The notes: generated from the letters alone by a model not told the origin. A stretch of DNA of 64,000 nucleotides from Biomaibacter acetigenes (GCF_003691585.1 NZ_CP033169.1:992001-1056000); one strand, 5' to 3'; counted from the first letter of the stretch, positions 35,801-45,114 are shown. A program made the numbers and translations.

Positions 35801-35814
35801 AATAGTAAGAATTC

Positions 35815-35844
35815 GGTCAAGACATATCTTCTTGGCCTTTTTTT
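35815..35844 (+). terminator. terminator or attenuator between promoter and response regulator
   Basis: GGTCAAG pairs with CTTGGCC (7 bp, one G-U), then TTTTTTT. It can end pdaB transcripts, but it would also stop transcripts from the promoter at 35772 after about 37 bases, so it may act as an attenuator. Confidence 0.75.
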
Positions 35845-35871
35845 ATAGTAGATTAAGAGGAGGAGAGGAAA

Positions 35872-36558
35872 ATGACGGAGATCAGAGTGCTCATGGTGGA
35901 TGATGAAAAGCGCATGGTGGAGCTGGTCAAGCTTTATCTTGAAAAAGAAGGTTATGTCGTGGATGAAGCCTATGATGGTCAACAGGCACTGGATATGATA
36001 AATAAAACCAAATATAATCTCATTATCCTGGACCTCATGCTGCCGGTGGTGGATGGCTGGACCGTATGCAAGGAGATCCGGAAGAAATATGACATTCCGG
36101 TGATCATGCTGACGGCCCGGGGAGAGGAATTCGATAAGGTGCTGGGATTTGAACTGGGAGCCGATGATTATGTGGTAAAACCCTTCAGCCCCCGGGAACT
36201 CACAGCCAGGGTAAAAGCCCTTCTCCGGCGCCTTGGCCCCAGGGAGGAACAGGAAGAAACCCTGGAATTCCCGGATCTAATCATAGAACCTGAATCCAGG
36301 ATGGTGAAAGTGAATGGCAAGGATGTAGACCTTACTCCCAAAGAATTTGACCTGTTATATTATCTTGCCAGAAACAGGGATAAGGTTTTTACCCGTGAAA
36401 AACTGCTGGAAGAAGTCTGGGGATATGACTTTTTCGGCAGCTTGAGGACCGTGGACACCCACATAAAACAACTGAGGGAGAAACTCGGGCGCAGTAAAGC
36501 CGCTTCATATATAAACACGGTATGGGGAGTCGGGTATAAGTTTGAGGTGGTTAAATGA
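35872..36558 (+). CDS. OmpR/PhoB-family response regulator (ResD-like)
   Basis: A 228-residue two-component regulator. Receiver domain 1-120 with phospho-acceptor Asp54 in IILDLMLP, acidic pair in MVDDEK and Lys in YVVKPFSP. Winged-helix DNA-binding domain about 130-226 (LTPKEFDLLYYLARN, TVDTHIKQLREKLG). It starts behind AGGAGAGG, and its stop overlaps the kinase start by 4 bases. Most similar in pattern to ResD. The redox-control role of ResDE in bacilli is suggestive only. Confidence 0.95.
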   Translation: MTEIRVLMVDDEKRMVELVKLYLEKEGYVVDEAYDGQQALDMINKTKYNLIILDLMLPVVDGWTVCKEIRKKYDIPVIMLTARGEEFDKVLGFELGADDYVVKPFSPRELTARVKALLRRLGPREEQEETLEFPDLIIEPESRMVKVNGKDVDLTPKEFDLLYYLARNRDKVFTREKLLEEVWGYDFFGSLRTVDTHIKQLREKLGRSKAASYINTVWGVGYKFEVVK

Positions 36559-38282
36559 ACCCCAATAAAAGCATCATTTTCAAACTCTGGCTTTATATGA
36601 TCATCCTTACCGTAGTTACCCTTTTGTTTTCGGGCTTGATTCTATCCAGCGTATTTGAAGACTTTTACTTTAACATCAGGCAAAATGAGATGATAAATGA
36701 AGGCCAGCAGTTGATAACATTGATTTTACAGGGCGTCGAGCCCTTGGAACTTCTGGATATAAGCAAGTTTATAAACGCCCATGCAGTGGTGGTGGACCGG
36801 CAGGGGCTCATTAAGGCCAGTTCAAATATCCTGAAATTTAAAGGAATGGCCATGGATGGCAAAGAGTTTTCGGAGGTTCTGAGGGGCAACATTGTCATTC
36901 ATAAAGGCCTGATGCCCCAGTTTGATGCGGCTATGCTGACGGTGGCACTGCCCATAAAGACGGAGGGAGGAGTAATGGGGGCTCTTATCCTCTATTCTCC
37001 TATGGAATCCATTCAGAATTCCATCTGGCAGATAAGACGCCTCATACTCCTGGCGGCGGCAGGTGCGGTTATAATGGCTACGGCATTGAGCTTCGTGCTG
37101 TCAAAAACCGTATCAAGGCCTCTGGTGGAGATGAAAAAAGTGGCCGAAGGCATGGCAAAGGGTGATTTTGAGGGCAGGGTAAGTGTCAGCTCTCAAGATG
37201 AAATCGGAACCCTGGCAAAGACTATAAATTACCTGTCAGATGCCCTGAAAAACAACATTAATGCCCTGTCCCAGGAAAAGGAGCAGCTTAAAAACGTACT
37301 TCTGAGCATGACCGATGGCGTTATAACTTTTGATGCGGACAGCCGGCTGATTATGGCCAATCCGCAGGCCAGGGACATGCTTCGAGTTGAGATGGATGAT
37401 GAAGGCAAAGAAGGATTTAAAGTGCTGTATCCCCTGCTTGACAGAGTCAGAGAAACCAAAAAACCCCTTCAGGAAGAACTGAAGCTCGATGGCAGGATCA
37501 TTAGTGTGAGGCTGGCTCCGCTTATGGATGAGGGTTTAAATCTCTGGGGCATGGTGGCTGTACTTCAGGATGTAACCAGAGCAAGAAAGCTGGAACACCT
37601 CCGGAGGGAATTTGTAGGTAATGTTTCTCACGAACTCAGGACTCCTCTGTCATATCTCCAGGGATATACCGAAGCCCTTCTTGATGGTATGGTGGAAGAT
37701 CCAGAGGAAAAGAAAAAATATTTGAATATAATCCTTGATGAAACCCTCAGGTTAAGGCGCATGGTAAATGAACTTCTCGATTTGTCGCAAATAGAGAGCG
37801 GCCACCTTCACCTGAAAAAGGAAAAAATATCACTAAAAAATCTAATAGAGAGGGTTGTAAAGAAGCTTACGCCCCTTTCCCAGAAAAAGGGAATCAAAAT
37901 ATCTACAGAGTTCGAGGAACTCCCGCTGGTAATGGCCGATGAAGACAGGATAGAGCAGGTCATGATAAACCTTATAGATAATGCCATGCGATATGATGAA
38001 GGCAGTGGAGAAATAAGGATAAAAGCTAGAAAGAGCGAAGGCGGCGTTATAGTATCAGTGAAGGATAATGGCCCAGGGATACCGGAGGACGAACTGCCTT
38101 TTATCTGGGAGAGGTTTTACAAAGTGGATAAAGCCCGCACTCGAAAAACCGGGGGTACCGGCCTCGGGCTTGCCATCGTAAAAAATATTATAGAGGTTCA
38201 CGGCGGGAAGGTATGGGCAAAAAACTGTGCCGAAGGCGGTACCGGGTTTTACTTTTCGCTTCCGGAAGATACACCAGAATAA
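36555..38282 (+). CDS. sensor histidine kinase (ResE-like, HAMP-PAS-HisKA)
   Basis: A 575-residue membrane kinase. TM1 at about 11-31, an extracytoplasmic domain to about 155, TM2 about 158-180, HAMP 180-232, PAS 250-340, then the HisKA box with His359 (NVSHELRTPLSYLQGY). ATPase motifs: N box NLIDNAMRY, G1 KDNGPGIPEDE, F box WERFYKVD and G2 GGTGLGLAI. All catalytic residues are present. It is translationally coupled to the regulator upstream. A terminator follows immediately. Confidence 0.95.
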   Translation: MNPNKSIIFKLWLYMIILTVVTLLFSGLILSSVFEDFYFNIRQNEMINEGQQLITLILQGVEPLELLDISKFINAHAVVVDRQGLIKASSNILKFKGMAMDGKEFSEVLRGNIVIHKGLMPQFDAAMLTVALPIKTEGGVMGALILYSPMESIQNSIWQIRRLILLAAAGAVIMATALSFVLSKTVSRPLVEMKKVAEGMAKGDFEGRVSVSSQDEIGTLAKTINYLSDALKNNINALSQEKEQLKNVLLSMTDGVITFDADSRLIMANPQARDMLRVEMDDEGKEGFKVLYPLLDRVRETKKPLQEELKLDGRIISVRLAPLMDEGLNLWGMVAVLQDVTRARKLEHLRREFVGNVSHELRTPLSYLQGYTEALLDGMVEDPEEKKKYLNIILDETLRLRRMVNELLDLSQIESGHLHLKKEKISLKNLIERVVKKLTPLSQKKGIKISTEFEELPLVMADEDRIEQVMINLIDNAMRYDEGSGEIRIKARKSEGGVIVSVKDNGPGIPEDELPFIWERFYKVDKARTRKTGGTGLGLAIVKNIIEVHGGKVWAKNCAEGGTGFYFSLPEDTPE

Positions 38283-38308
38283 AACCCCCGGTAAAACCGG
38301 GGGTTTTA
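38281..38308. terminator. bidirectional terminator between the kinase and ald
   Basis: A 12-bp perfect stem, AAAACCCCCGGT/ACCGGGGGTTTT, with a 3-base loop, symmetrical for both strands. It serves the kinase gene from the left and ald from the right. Confidence 0.95.
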
Positions 38309-38312
38309 TTCA

Positions 38313-39437
38313 TTAAAGGCTTTTCAGCACTTCTTCTACCGAATGGTAAGGCAGGTTGTGAGCTTCCGCTACCGCTTTGAAGGTTACCTTTCCATCCAGG
38401 ACATTCACGCCTTTGGCAAGGGCAGGATCATCAATTATAGCCTGCTTCCATCCTTTGTTTGCGATCTTCAGGGCATAGGGCAATGTGGCATTTGTCAAGG
38501 CGAGGGTTGAGGTCCTTGGCACAACTCCAGGGATGTTGGCCACTGCATAGTGCACAACTCCGTACTTCACAAATACTGGGTCCGCATGGGTGGTGGGATG
38601 GTCTATGGTTTCCACGCAGCCGCCCTGGTCAATGGCTACGTCCACGATGACACTGCCGGGTTTCATGCTTTTGACCATTTCTTCGGTGACAAGTTTTGGC
38701 GCCTTTGCACCGGGAATGAGCACCGAACCCACTACCAGGTCGGCATTGCTGATGGCTTCCATAAGGTTAAACCGGTTGGAATACAGGGTTTCAATGCTGC
38801 TGCGGAAAATATCTTCCAGATAGCGAAGCCTTTCGATATTTATATCCACGACGGTGACCCTGGCGCCCACTCCTACAGCTCTCTTTACCGCACTGGTGCC
38901 TACCGTTCCGGCGCCTACGACTACCACCGACGCAGGAGGAACACCGGCTACTCCATCCAGAAGCACTCCTTTGCCGCCGTTTATCTTTTCAAGGTAGGTG
39001 GCGCCAACCTGGACTGCCATGCGGCCGGCGATTTCGCTCATGGGAGTAAGAAGAGGCAGGCTCATGTCCGCTCTTTGCACTGTTTCATAAGCTATGGAAA
39101 CAACTTTATTGTCCATCAGAGCTCTGGTCAATTCCGGTTCGGGAGCCAGATGTAAATATGTGAAAAGGATGAGACCGGGTTTGAAATACTTGTATTCCGA
39201 GGGCAGCGGTTCTTTTACCTTTATTATCATATCGCTGCGTCCCCATACATCGGCTGCATCGGCTACTATTTCCGCACCCACGGCTTTGTAATTTTCGTCG
39301 GGGAAACCTGCCCCTTCACCGGCTCCCTTTTCTATGAGAACCTTATGGCCGGCTTCCACCATGGCATCAACACCGGCGGGAGTCATGGCGACACGGTTTT
39401 CCTGGGCTTTTATTTCCTTTGGAACACCAACTATCAT
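38313..39437 (-). CDS. ald: alanine dehydrogenase
   Basis: A 374-residue NAD-dependent enzyme interconverting L-alanine and pyruvate plus ammonia. It begins [21 protein letters not shown], split here at residue 10, with the substrate-site lysine in [11 protein letters not shown] and the histidine in TYLHLAPEP. The NAD fold is [16 protein letters not shown]. The frame is open to 39557, but ATG 39437 follows GGGAGG and matches the family start. A sigma-54 promoter lies 44 bases upstream. It is controlled with the symporter at 41529, giving a unit for alanine use as carbon and energy source. Confidence 0.96.
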   Translation of the reverse strand: MIVGVPKEIKAQENRVAMTPAGVDAMVEAGHKVLIEKGAGEGAGFPDENYKAVGAEIVADAADVWGRSDMIIKVKEPLPSEYKYFKPGLILFTYLHLAPEPELTRALMDNKVVSIAYETVQRADMSLPLLTPMSEIAGRMAVQVGATYLEKINGGKGVLLDGVAGVPPASVVVVGAGTVGTSAVKRAVGVGARVTVVDINIERLRYLEDIFRSSIETLYSNRFNLMEAISNADLVVGSVLIPGAKAPKLVTEEMVKSMKPGSVIVDVAIDQGGCVETIDHPTTHADPVFVKYGVVHYAVANIPGVVPRTSTLALTNATLPYALKIANKGWKQAIIDDPALAKGVNVLDGKVTFKAVAEAHNLPYHSVEEVLKSL

Positions 39438-39480
39438 TGCAATTTCCTCCCTTATAATTTGTAAATTACATGTACACATC

Positions 39481-39496
39481 TGCAAGAATTGTGCCA
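39481..39496 (-). promoter_or_regulatory. sigma-54 promoter of ald
   Basis: On the minus strand the sequence is TGGCACAATTCTTGCA, which matches the -24/-12 consensus (TGGCAC-N5-TTGCA) with the required GG-N10-GC spacing. It is 44 bases upstream of the ald start. Confidence 0.88.
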
Positions 39497-39585
39497 CCAC
39501 AGGAAAAAGAACCGGCATGCATTTTGCAACAGCCATTGTTGTAATAAGAATAGACAATTTAATGTTAAGGTCACGTTTTTTAAAA

Positions 39586-39610
39586 TGGAAACAAAAAGTT
39601 CCATATGGAA
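39586..39610. promoter_or_regulatory. upstream activator site of ald
   Basis: TGGAAAC-AAAAA-GTTCCATATG, an imperfect palindrome about 90-115 bases upstream of the -24/-12 promoter. The same motif with the same spacing recurs at 41225-41254. It is probably bound by the activator encoded next to it. Confidence 0.7.
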
Positions 39611-39614
39611 ATGG

Positions 39615-41159
39615 TTATAAGGACAGTCCGTACTTCTTAATTTTTTTTATTACCGTGGTGTGAGAAACACCCAGTATTTTGGCCGCCTTTCTGGCGCTTC
39701 CCCCCTGGGAAAGCGCTCTTATTAGCGTTTCTTTTTCCGTCTCCCTGACAGCATCTTTCAGGTGAAAATATTTTTCGGAAGAGGATGCCAGGAAATCCGG
39801 GGCATTGATTATTATATCCTGAGGTTTTATTATAAAATCCCTGGCCAGGTTCATCGCTCTCTCCATTACATTTTCCAGCTCCCTTATATTGCCGGGCCAA
39901 TCGTAGCGCATCAGATAGTCAAGGGCTTCAGGGGAAATACCCTGAACTTTCTTGCCGAATCTCTGGTTGAACTTATTTATAAAATAATCCACCAGCACGG
40001 TGATATCCTTTTTATGTTCCCTGAGAGGAGGAAGGTATATGGGAATTACATTTAACCTGTAGAAAAGATCCTGCCTGAAATCGCCCCTCACGATCATCTC
40101 TTCTAAAGGACGGTTGGTAGCGGCAATTACCCGAACATCCACCCGGGTTTCTTCCATTTCTCCCAACCTGCGGACACTGCCTTCCTGTAGCACTCTTAGA
40201 AGTTTTGCCTGTACATAAGGAGGTATTTCTCCTATTTCATCCAGGAAAATGGTGCCATGGTGGGCAAATTCAAAAAGTCCCTGACGCCCGCCCTTCCTTG
40301 CTCCGGTAAAAGTTCCGTCGGCATAGCCGAAGAGTTCGCTCTCCAGAAGCGTATCGGGGATAGCTGCACAGTTGACAGCCACAAATGGTCTATCTTTGCG
40401 GGGACTGGCCATATGGATGGCTCGTGCAAAAAGCTCCTTTCCGGTACCGCTTTCTCCCCGCAGAAGCACGGTGGAATCCCCCTGGGCTATGGTTTTGGCT
40501 ATTTCAACAATCTCCTTCATTTTATTGCTTTCATATATGATATCATCAAAGGTTACCATCACGGGTCTTGTGAGGGAATGAGCCAGCCTGCGGACCTCAG
40601 ACATCTTTTGAAAGCTCATGACTGCACCGGAGGGCTTTCCTCTGTCATCAAAAACAGGTCTTGAATTTATCATCAATTTCAACCGGCCTCTAGGGGTGGA
40701 AATACTGATTTCTTTTTGTTCCAATAGTTTTCCTTCCTGCAAATGCTTTAAAATTTCAGCAGGAATCTCGAAGACATCAGACAATGGTTTTCCCACCGGT
40801 GGCTGCTCTAAACCAAGAAGCTCGGTAGCCCTTAGGTTACAGATGGTAATGACAAAATTTCCATTTACGGATATTATACCCTCCTGAACCGAGTTTATGA
40901 CGTTTCTAAGCTGCTGTTCCGCCAGCTCGTGGGGCATCCATTCTATAGGAGTGACTTCGTAAACATCCTGTATTAAAGCGACCTTTTGGATGATAAAACG
41001 CAACTTTTCTTCATGTAATGGTTCCACCTGCAGGTAAATTTCTCCCGGCCGTACAGAAAGAGAAAGGATATTGGCACCACATTTTGCTACTATATCCGAT
41101 ATGTCGCGCACCATACCTACCCGGTCATAAAATCTTATACGGTATCTGTATTTTTTCAA
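39615..41159 (-). CDS. sigma-54-dependent activator with ACT, PAS, AAA+ and Fis domains (TyrR-like)
   Basis: A 514-residue regulator. The N-terminal ACT-like domain (residues 1-75: RIRFYDRVGMVRDISDIV) suggests amino-acid sensing, and a PAS domain covers about 80-190. The AAA+ domain has Walker A GESGTGKE (about 236), the sigma-54 contact loop as GTFTGARKG (usual GAFTGA) and Walker B IFLDEIGE. The C-terminal Fis-type helix-turn-helix is RKAAKILGVSHTTVIKKIKK. It stands between ald and the alanine symporter, both with sigma-54 promoters and a shared upstream site, so it is very likely the alanine-responsive activator of both. Confidence 0.93.
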   Translation of the reverse strand: MKKYRYRIRFYDRVGMVRDISDIVAKCGANILSLSVRPGEIYLQVEPLHEEKLRFIIQKVALIQDVYEVTPIEWMPHELAEQQLRNVINSVQEGIISVNGNFVITICNLRATELLGLEQPPVGKPLSDVFEIPAEILKHLQEGKLLEQKEISISTPRGRLKLMINSRPVFDDRGKPSGAVMSFQKMSEVRRLAHSLTRPVMVTFDDIIYESNKMKEIVEIAKTIAQGDSTVLLRGESGTGKELFARAIHMASPRKDRPFVAVNCAAIPDTLLESELFGYADGTFTGARKGGRQGLFEFAHHGTIFLDEIGEIPPYVQAKLLRVLQEGSVRRLGEMEETRVDVRVIAATNRPLEEMIVRGDFRQDLFYRLNVIPIYLPPLREHKKDITVLVDYFINKFNQRFGKKVQGISPEALDYLMRYDWPGNIRELENVMERAMNLARDFIIKPQDIIINAPDFLASSSEKYFHLKDAVRETEKETLIRALSQGGSARKAAKILGVSHTTVIKKIKKYGLSL

Positions 41160-41224
41160 ATCGATACCCCCATTGTCAGGATATATTTTTTATTCGACAT
41201 GCATTTTTAATTGTCCTGCAAAAA

Positions 41225-41254
41225 TGGAAACTCCGGAAACAATAAGTTCCATAT
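41225..41254. promoter_or_regulatory. upstream activator site of the alanine symporter
   Basis: TGGAAAC then GGAAAC-AATAA-GTTCCATATG, the same palindrome and spacing as at 39586-39610, with an additional half site. It lies 50-80 bases upstream of the -24/-12 promoter and about 70 bases from the activator gene start, so autoregulation is possible. Confidence 0.7.
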
Positions 41255-41302
41255 GAATTCTGAAATTATTAACGCATATCAACAAAATTGACAAATTTAA
41301 CA

Positions 41303-41319
41303 TTGGTATGTATTTTGCA
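41303..41319 (+). promoter_or_regulatory. sigma-54 promoter of the alanine symporter
   Basis: TTGGTATGTATTTTGCA has GG-N10-GC with the TTGCA -12 element; the -24 element is TTGGTATG, one base off the usual TGGCAC start. The leader to the gene is about 200 bases and contains no recognised riboswitch. Confidence 0.8.
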
Positions 41320-41528
41320 AAAAATATTATATAATATTAATGTGCATTTTACAAAAATACTGTATAATATTGGTGTATTTTCCTGTAGCTGTTTTATAAA
41401 ACTAAATGCATAATTTTAACAGTCTTCAGGGAAAACATAATAACGTGGGAAGCGGGGTGAGATAGAGTAACTAAGTAATCTCTCAGGTATGTTTAAATTT
41501 AAAAAATTACAAAACAGGAGGGATTTTT

Positions 41529-42890
41529 TTGGAAGCTTTAGAAAAGTTTTTAGGTACCGTCAGTAATATTGTTTGGGGTCCTCCCATGCTAGTGTTATTA
41601 CTAGGAACTCATATTTATTTAACATTCAGGCTTAGACTTATTCAACGGTATATTTTTCCAGCGATTAAGCTTTCACTGACAAGGACCTCCGAGGGTGAAG
41701 GAGATGTCAGCCACTTCGGAGCTTTAACAACGGCCCTGGCGGCCACCGTGGGAACCGGCAACATAGTGGGTGTTGCCACCGCTGTGGGCTTAGGTGGCCC
41801 TGGTGCGGTATTCTGGCTATGGATTACAGGCGTTTTCGGCATAGCTACAAAATACTCGGAAGCACTGCTTTCTGTAAAATATAGGGTGAAAAACTCTATA
41901 GGCCAGATGGCCGGCGGCCCCATGTATGTATTGGAAAGGGGTCTCGGGATGAAATGGTTGGGAGTGCTATTTGCTCTATTTACAGCCATTGCTGGCTTTG
42001 GCATTGGTGTGACAGTTCAGTCTAACTCCATTTCACAGATGGTCAAATCCACTTTTAATATTCCTTACTGGATAACAGGGCTTGTCATAGCTGTACTGAC
42101 CGCTATTGTAATTATAGGGGGTATAAAGAGTATAGCCAGAGTATGCGAAGGCTTGGTGCCCTTTATGGCTATTGTATATATTTTGGGATGTCTTATTATA
42201 CTGGTAATGAATATCAACGCTATACCTGGGGCCATCGTTACAATATTAAAAAGTGCCTTTACGGGCCAGGCCATGGTAGGAGGATTTGCCGGAGCCACCA
42301 TGATGGCCGCCATCCGCTATGGTGTAGCCCGAGGCCTTTTCTCCAACGAATCGGGCCTTGGCAGTGCGCCTATAGCTGCCGCGGCAGCTCAAACGCCCAA
42401 TGCCGCCAGACAGGCTCTGGTCCAGATGACCGGGACCTTCTGGGATACCGTGGTAATCTGCCTGATGACAGGTCTGGTGCTGGTGACTACCGGCTCATGG
42501 GAGACAGGTCTTAAAGGTGCCGAGCTTACAAAGACAGCTTTTGAACAGATACCTGTAATAGGCCCCATAACCCTTACGATAGGCCTTCTAACCTTTGTGT
42601 ATTCTACGATCCTCGGATGGTCATACTATTGCGAAAAGGCCGTGGAATACCTGCTGGGCACAGGGGCAGTCATGCCATACCGCTGGCTGTGGGTAATAGC
42701 ATCATTCGTGGGTGCCGTGGTTTCACTGCCCATCGTATGGTCCTTTGCAGATATATTCAACGGTCTTATGGCTATTCCAAACCTGATTTCTTTGATTGCC
42801 CTCAGTGGAGTGCTGGTAGCTGAGACCAGGAAATATGTTTGGGAAGGCAATGTACTGGAAGAAGATAAATCCATAATGGGTTCAAAATAA
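41529..42890 (+). CDS. sodium:alanine symporter (AGCS family)
   Basis: A 453-residue inner-membrane transporter of the AGCS family with about 11 hydrophobic segments. Family motifs: FGALTTALAATVGTGNIVGV (near residue 61), GGPGAVFWLWITG, the GGPMYVLERGLG region and GLFSNESGLGSAPIAAAAA (near 274). It takes up L-alanine or glycine with sodium. The start is TTG 41529 behind AGGAGG. A sigma-54 promoter and a binding site shared with ald indicate regulation by the neighbouring activator. A terminator and then a group II intron follow. Confidence 0.95.
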   Translation: MEALEKFLGTVSNIVWGPPMLVLLLGTHIYLTFRLRLIQRYIFPAIKLSLTRTSEGEGDVSHFGALTTALAATVGTGNIVGVATAVGLGGPGAVFWLWITGVFGIATKYSEALLSVKYRVKNSIGQMAGGPMYVLERGLGMKWLGVLFALFTAIAGFGIGVTVQSNSISQMVKSTFNIPYWITGLVIAVLTAIVIIGGIKSIARVCEGLVPFMAIVYILGCLIILVMNINAIPGAIVTILKSAFTGQAMVGGFAGATMMAAIRYGVARGLFSNESGLGSAPIAAAAAQTPNAARQALVQMTGTFWDTVVICLMTGLVLVTTGSWETGLKGAELTKTAFEQIPVIGPITLTIGLLTFVYSTILGWSYYCEKAVEYLLGTGAVMPYRWLWVIASFVGAVVSLPIVWSFADIFNGLMAIPNLISLIALSGVLVAETRKYVWEGNVLEEDKSIMGSK

Positions 42891-42905
42891 AAAGCAAAAT
42901 TCAAA

Positions 42906-42929
42906 GAAAGCCGGGGTTTCCCGGCTTTC
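42906..42929 (+). terminator. terminator of the symporter gene
   Basis: GAAAGCCGGG pairs with CCCGGCTTTC (10 bp) over a GTTT loop, then TTG. Immediately beyond (42936) starts the group II intron; class C introns insert behind exactly such hairpins. Confidence 0.85.
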
Positions 42930-42935
42930 TTGCAA

Positions 42936-44858
42936 GTGCGCCCGGCATGGGCGATAGCTCGGCAGTGAAAGTCTGCTATGGGGCTGGCAGCGGCGACCAT
43001 TAGCCAAACAGCAAGGGTGTCTACCGTGAGATAGAATCTGAAGGAAGCTGTAGGCAAAGCCACGGCCTGAGGAACACGAACCGCATATAAGGCTATACAG
43101 TTCGGATGAGTTTGCTTGACAAAACGAAATCCGGTGCTGCCAAGGAACTGCGTAGTAAATGCGGCAGGTATACGGGGCGAAGGCTATCGCTCTTACCCGG
43201 GGAGGTCTGGCGGAAACGTTAGGGAAACTAACAACCCGGGCTGAGAGGCTCGGCTGAACTGTCAGAAGTCAGCAGAGGCCATAGTAGCCGGCACAGACGT
43301 CATGCCGACGAAGGGCCGAACACGAAGCGAGGGCCGGGGACCCACCGAAGGTGGGTGGTGGCAAGTTCGAGAAACATACAAAGACAGCAGAAAACCCCGA
43401 AAGGGGCCTACCCTGGGAAAGAAGCGGTGAGGCCGCAAGGGCCCCAGGGAGGGCCGAGTATGTATCCGGCACAACCCGAGAAGATATCCCCGAAGGACCA
43501 TGATATCCACCTGATGGAGAAAGCAGTATCAAGAGAAAACATGACAAAAGCACTGCGACGGGTAGAAGAAAACAAAGGAGCGCCAGGCGTAGACGGCATG
43601 CCGGTAGAATCCCTCCGGTCACACCTACGAGAAAATTGGCATCAGATAAAGGAACAACTTCTCACAGGGACCTACCAACCTCAACCAGTGCGCAGGGTCG
43701 AAATCCCGAAACCCACCGGAGGAGTGAGACTGTTAGGAATCCCCACCGTCACAGACCGCCTAATCCAGCAGGCTCTGCTGCAAGTACTAACACCCATATT
43801 TGACCCGGAATTCTCAGAAGCAAGCTACGGATTCAGGCCCAACCGAAGAGCCCACGACGCAGTAAGGAAAGCACGTCAATATGTTCAAGAGGGATACCAG
43901 TGGGTAGTGGACATGGACCTTGAGAAATTCTTCGACAGAGTAAATCATGACATACTAATGGCCAGAGTAACTCGCAAGATAAAAGACAAGCGTGTATTAA
44001 AGCTCATACGCAGCTATCTACAGGCAGGAGTAATGATAAACGGAGTAGTCATGATTACCGACGAAGGAACACCTCAAGGCGGGCCCCTAAGTCCACTTCT
44101 TGCCAATATAATCCTTGACGACCTTGACAAAGAACTAGAGAAAAGAGGCCACAGATTCGTAAGATATGCAGACGACTGTAACATCTACGTCAAAAGCAAA
44201 AGAGCGGCACCCATCTTCGATGGGTACCCGCGGGTGATGGAAAGCATAACAGCTTTCCTGAAGAATAAACTAAAACTCAAAGTAAACGAGCAAAAGAGCG
44301 CAGTGGACAGACCCTGGAAGAGGAAATTCCTCGGCTTCAGCATGTACATCACTAAAGATGGAACAACCAAGATAAGAATAGCACCACAGAGCATAGACAA
44401 AGTCAAGAACAAAATCCGTGAGATAACCTCAAGAAGCAACGGACATGGAATAACACAGAGAATAGACAGACTAAACACATACCTCGGCGGATGGCTGGGA
44501 TACTTCGCACTATCGGAAACACCCAGCAAACTTGAGGAACTCGACGGATGGATAAGAAGAAGACTCCGCATGTGCTTGTGGAAACAATGGAAGAAAGTTA
44601 AAACAAGATATCGAGAACTAAGGAATTTGAAACTTCCGGAATGGGTAGTCCATGAGCTTGCCAATGCCCGAAAGGGATACTGGCGTATGTCAGGGGTATT
44701 AAATAGAGCCCTCAACAACGCCTATTGGCAAGGTCAAGGGCTCATGAGTTTAGTGAAGAGATATCAAGAAATTCGCAAAGCTTGGTGAACCGCCGTATAC
44801 CGGACGGTACGTACGGTGGTGTGAGAGGACGGGGGCTAATCGCCCCCTCCTACTCGAT
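42936..44858 (+). mobile_element. group II intron, class C (IIC), full length
   Basis: The 5' end GTGCGCCCGGCATGGGCGA, inner blocks such as AAGGGTGTCTACCGTG, GAATCTGAAGGAAGC, GAGGAACACGAACC and TTACCCGGGGAGGTCTGG, and the 3' domain V (GAACCGCCGTATACCGG... at 44785-44821) closely resemble the Oceanobacillus class C intron as I remember it. Domain VI follows (GAGAGGACGGGGGC to CTACTCGAT). The insertion point, 6 bases behind a terminator hairpin, is the class C habit. The RT is inside. Bases 42936-43459 are ribozyme domains I-III; 44859-45114 beyond the intron is intergenic with a TATAAT at 44986 as possible promoter for the kinase gene. Confidence 0.92.
43460..44788 (+). CDS. ltrA: group II intron reverse transcriptase/maturase
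   Basis: A 442-residue intron-encoded protein: RT domain (PGVDGMPVESL, IPKPTGGVRLLGIPTV, SYGFRPNRRAHDAV, PQGGPLSPLLANI) with the active-site YADD in FVRYADDCNIYV (near residue 235), then the maturase X domain and a C-terminal basic region ending YWQGQGLMSLVKRY. There is no endonuclease domain, as in class C. ATG 43460 behind AGGGAGG is preferred; the frame is open to GTG 43355, inside ribozyme sequence. Intact and probably functional. Confidence 0.95.
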   Translation: MYPAQPEKISPKDHDIHLMEKAVSRENMTKALRRVEENKGAPGVDGMPVESLRSHLRENWHQIKEQLLTGTYQPQPVRRVEIPKPTGGVRLLGIPTVTDRLIQQALLQVLTPIFDPEFSEASYGFRPNRRAHDAVRKARQYVQEGYQWVVDMDLEKFFDRVNHDILMARVTRKIKDKRVLKLIRSYLQAGVMINGVVMITDEGTPQGGPLSPLLANIILDDLDKELEKRGHRFVRYADDCNIYVKSKRAAPIFDGYPRVMESITAFLKNKLKLKVNEQKSAVDRPWKRKFLGFSMYITKDGTTKIRIAPQSIDKVKNKIREITSRSNGHGITQRIDRLNTYLGGWLGYFALSETPSKLEELDGWIRRRLRMCLWKQWKKVKTRYRELRNLKLPEWVVHELANARKGYWRMSGVLNRALNNAYWQGQGLMSLVKRYQEIRKAW

Positions 44859-45114
44859 TATGGGGTCAGGTTTGAAGAATCTACTTAAATTATCAGCGCT
44901 GCTCAACTCTTTTGATTTTTCCATCATTGTGGTAATTTGCTCTATGGGTTAACAAAAAAGTAACAAATTTAAAGACTTTTTTTGATATAATTTGAAATAG
45001 GGATTGTAATCATCGGATAATGGGCCATAAAAAACTAATGGAAGAAGATCTATATAAAAACCAGACTGAATTCGAATGCAATAGTATACCGGGAAAGGGT
45101 GCGGGTAGTAAAGA

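Noticed and set aside
39514-39528. Plus-strand GGCATGCATTTTGCA, which fits GG-N10-GC
   Set aside because: It would direct transcription against the activator gene, with no plus-strand gene downstream. The minus-strand site at 39481 fits ald better.
41440-41510. TCTCTCAGG in the symporter leader, like the end of a glycine riboswitch
   Set aside because: The other conserved aptamer blocks are missing; only a GAGAT/ATCTC stem is visible.
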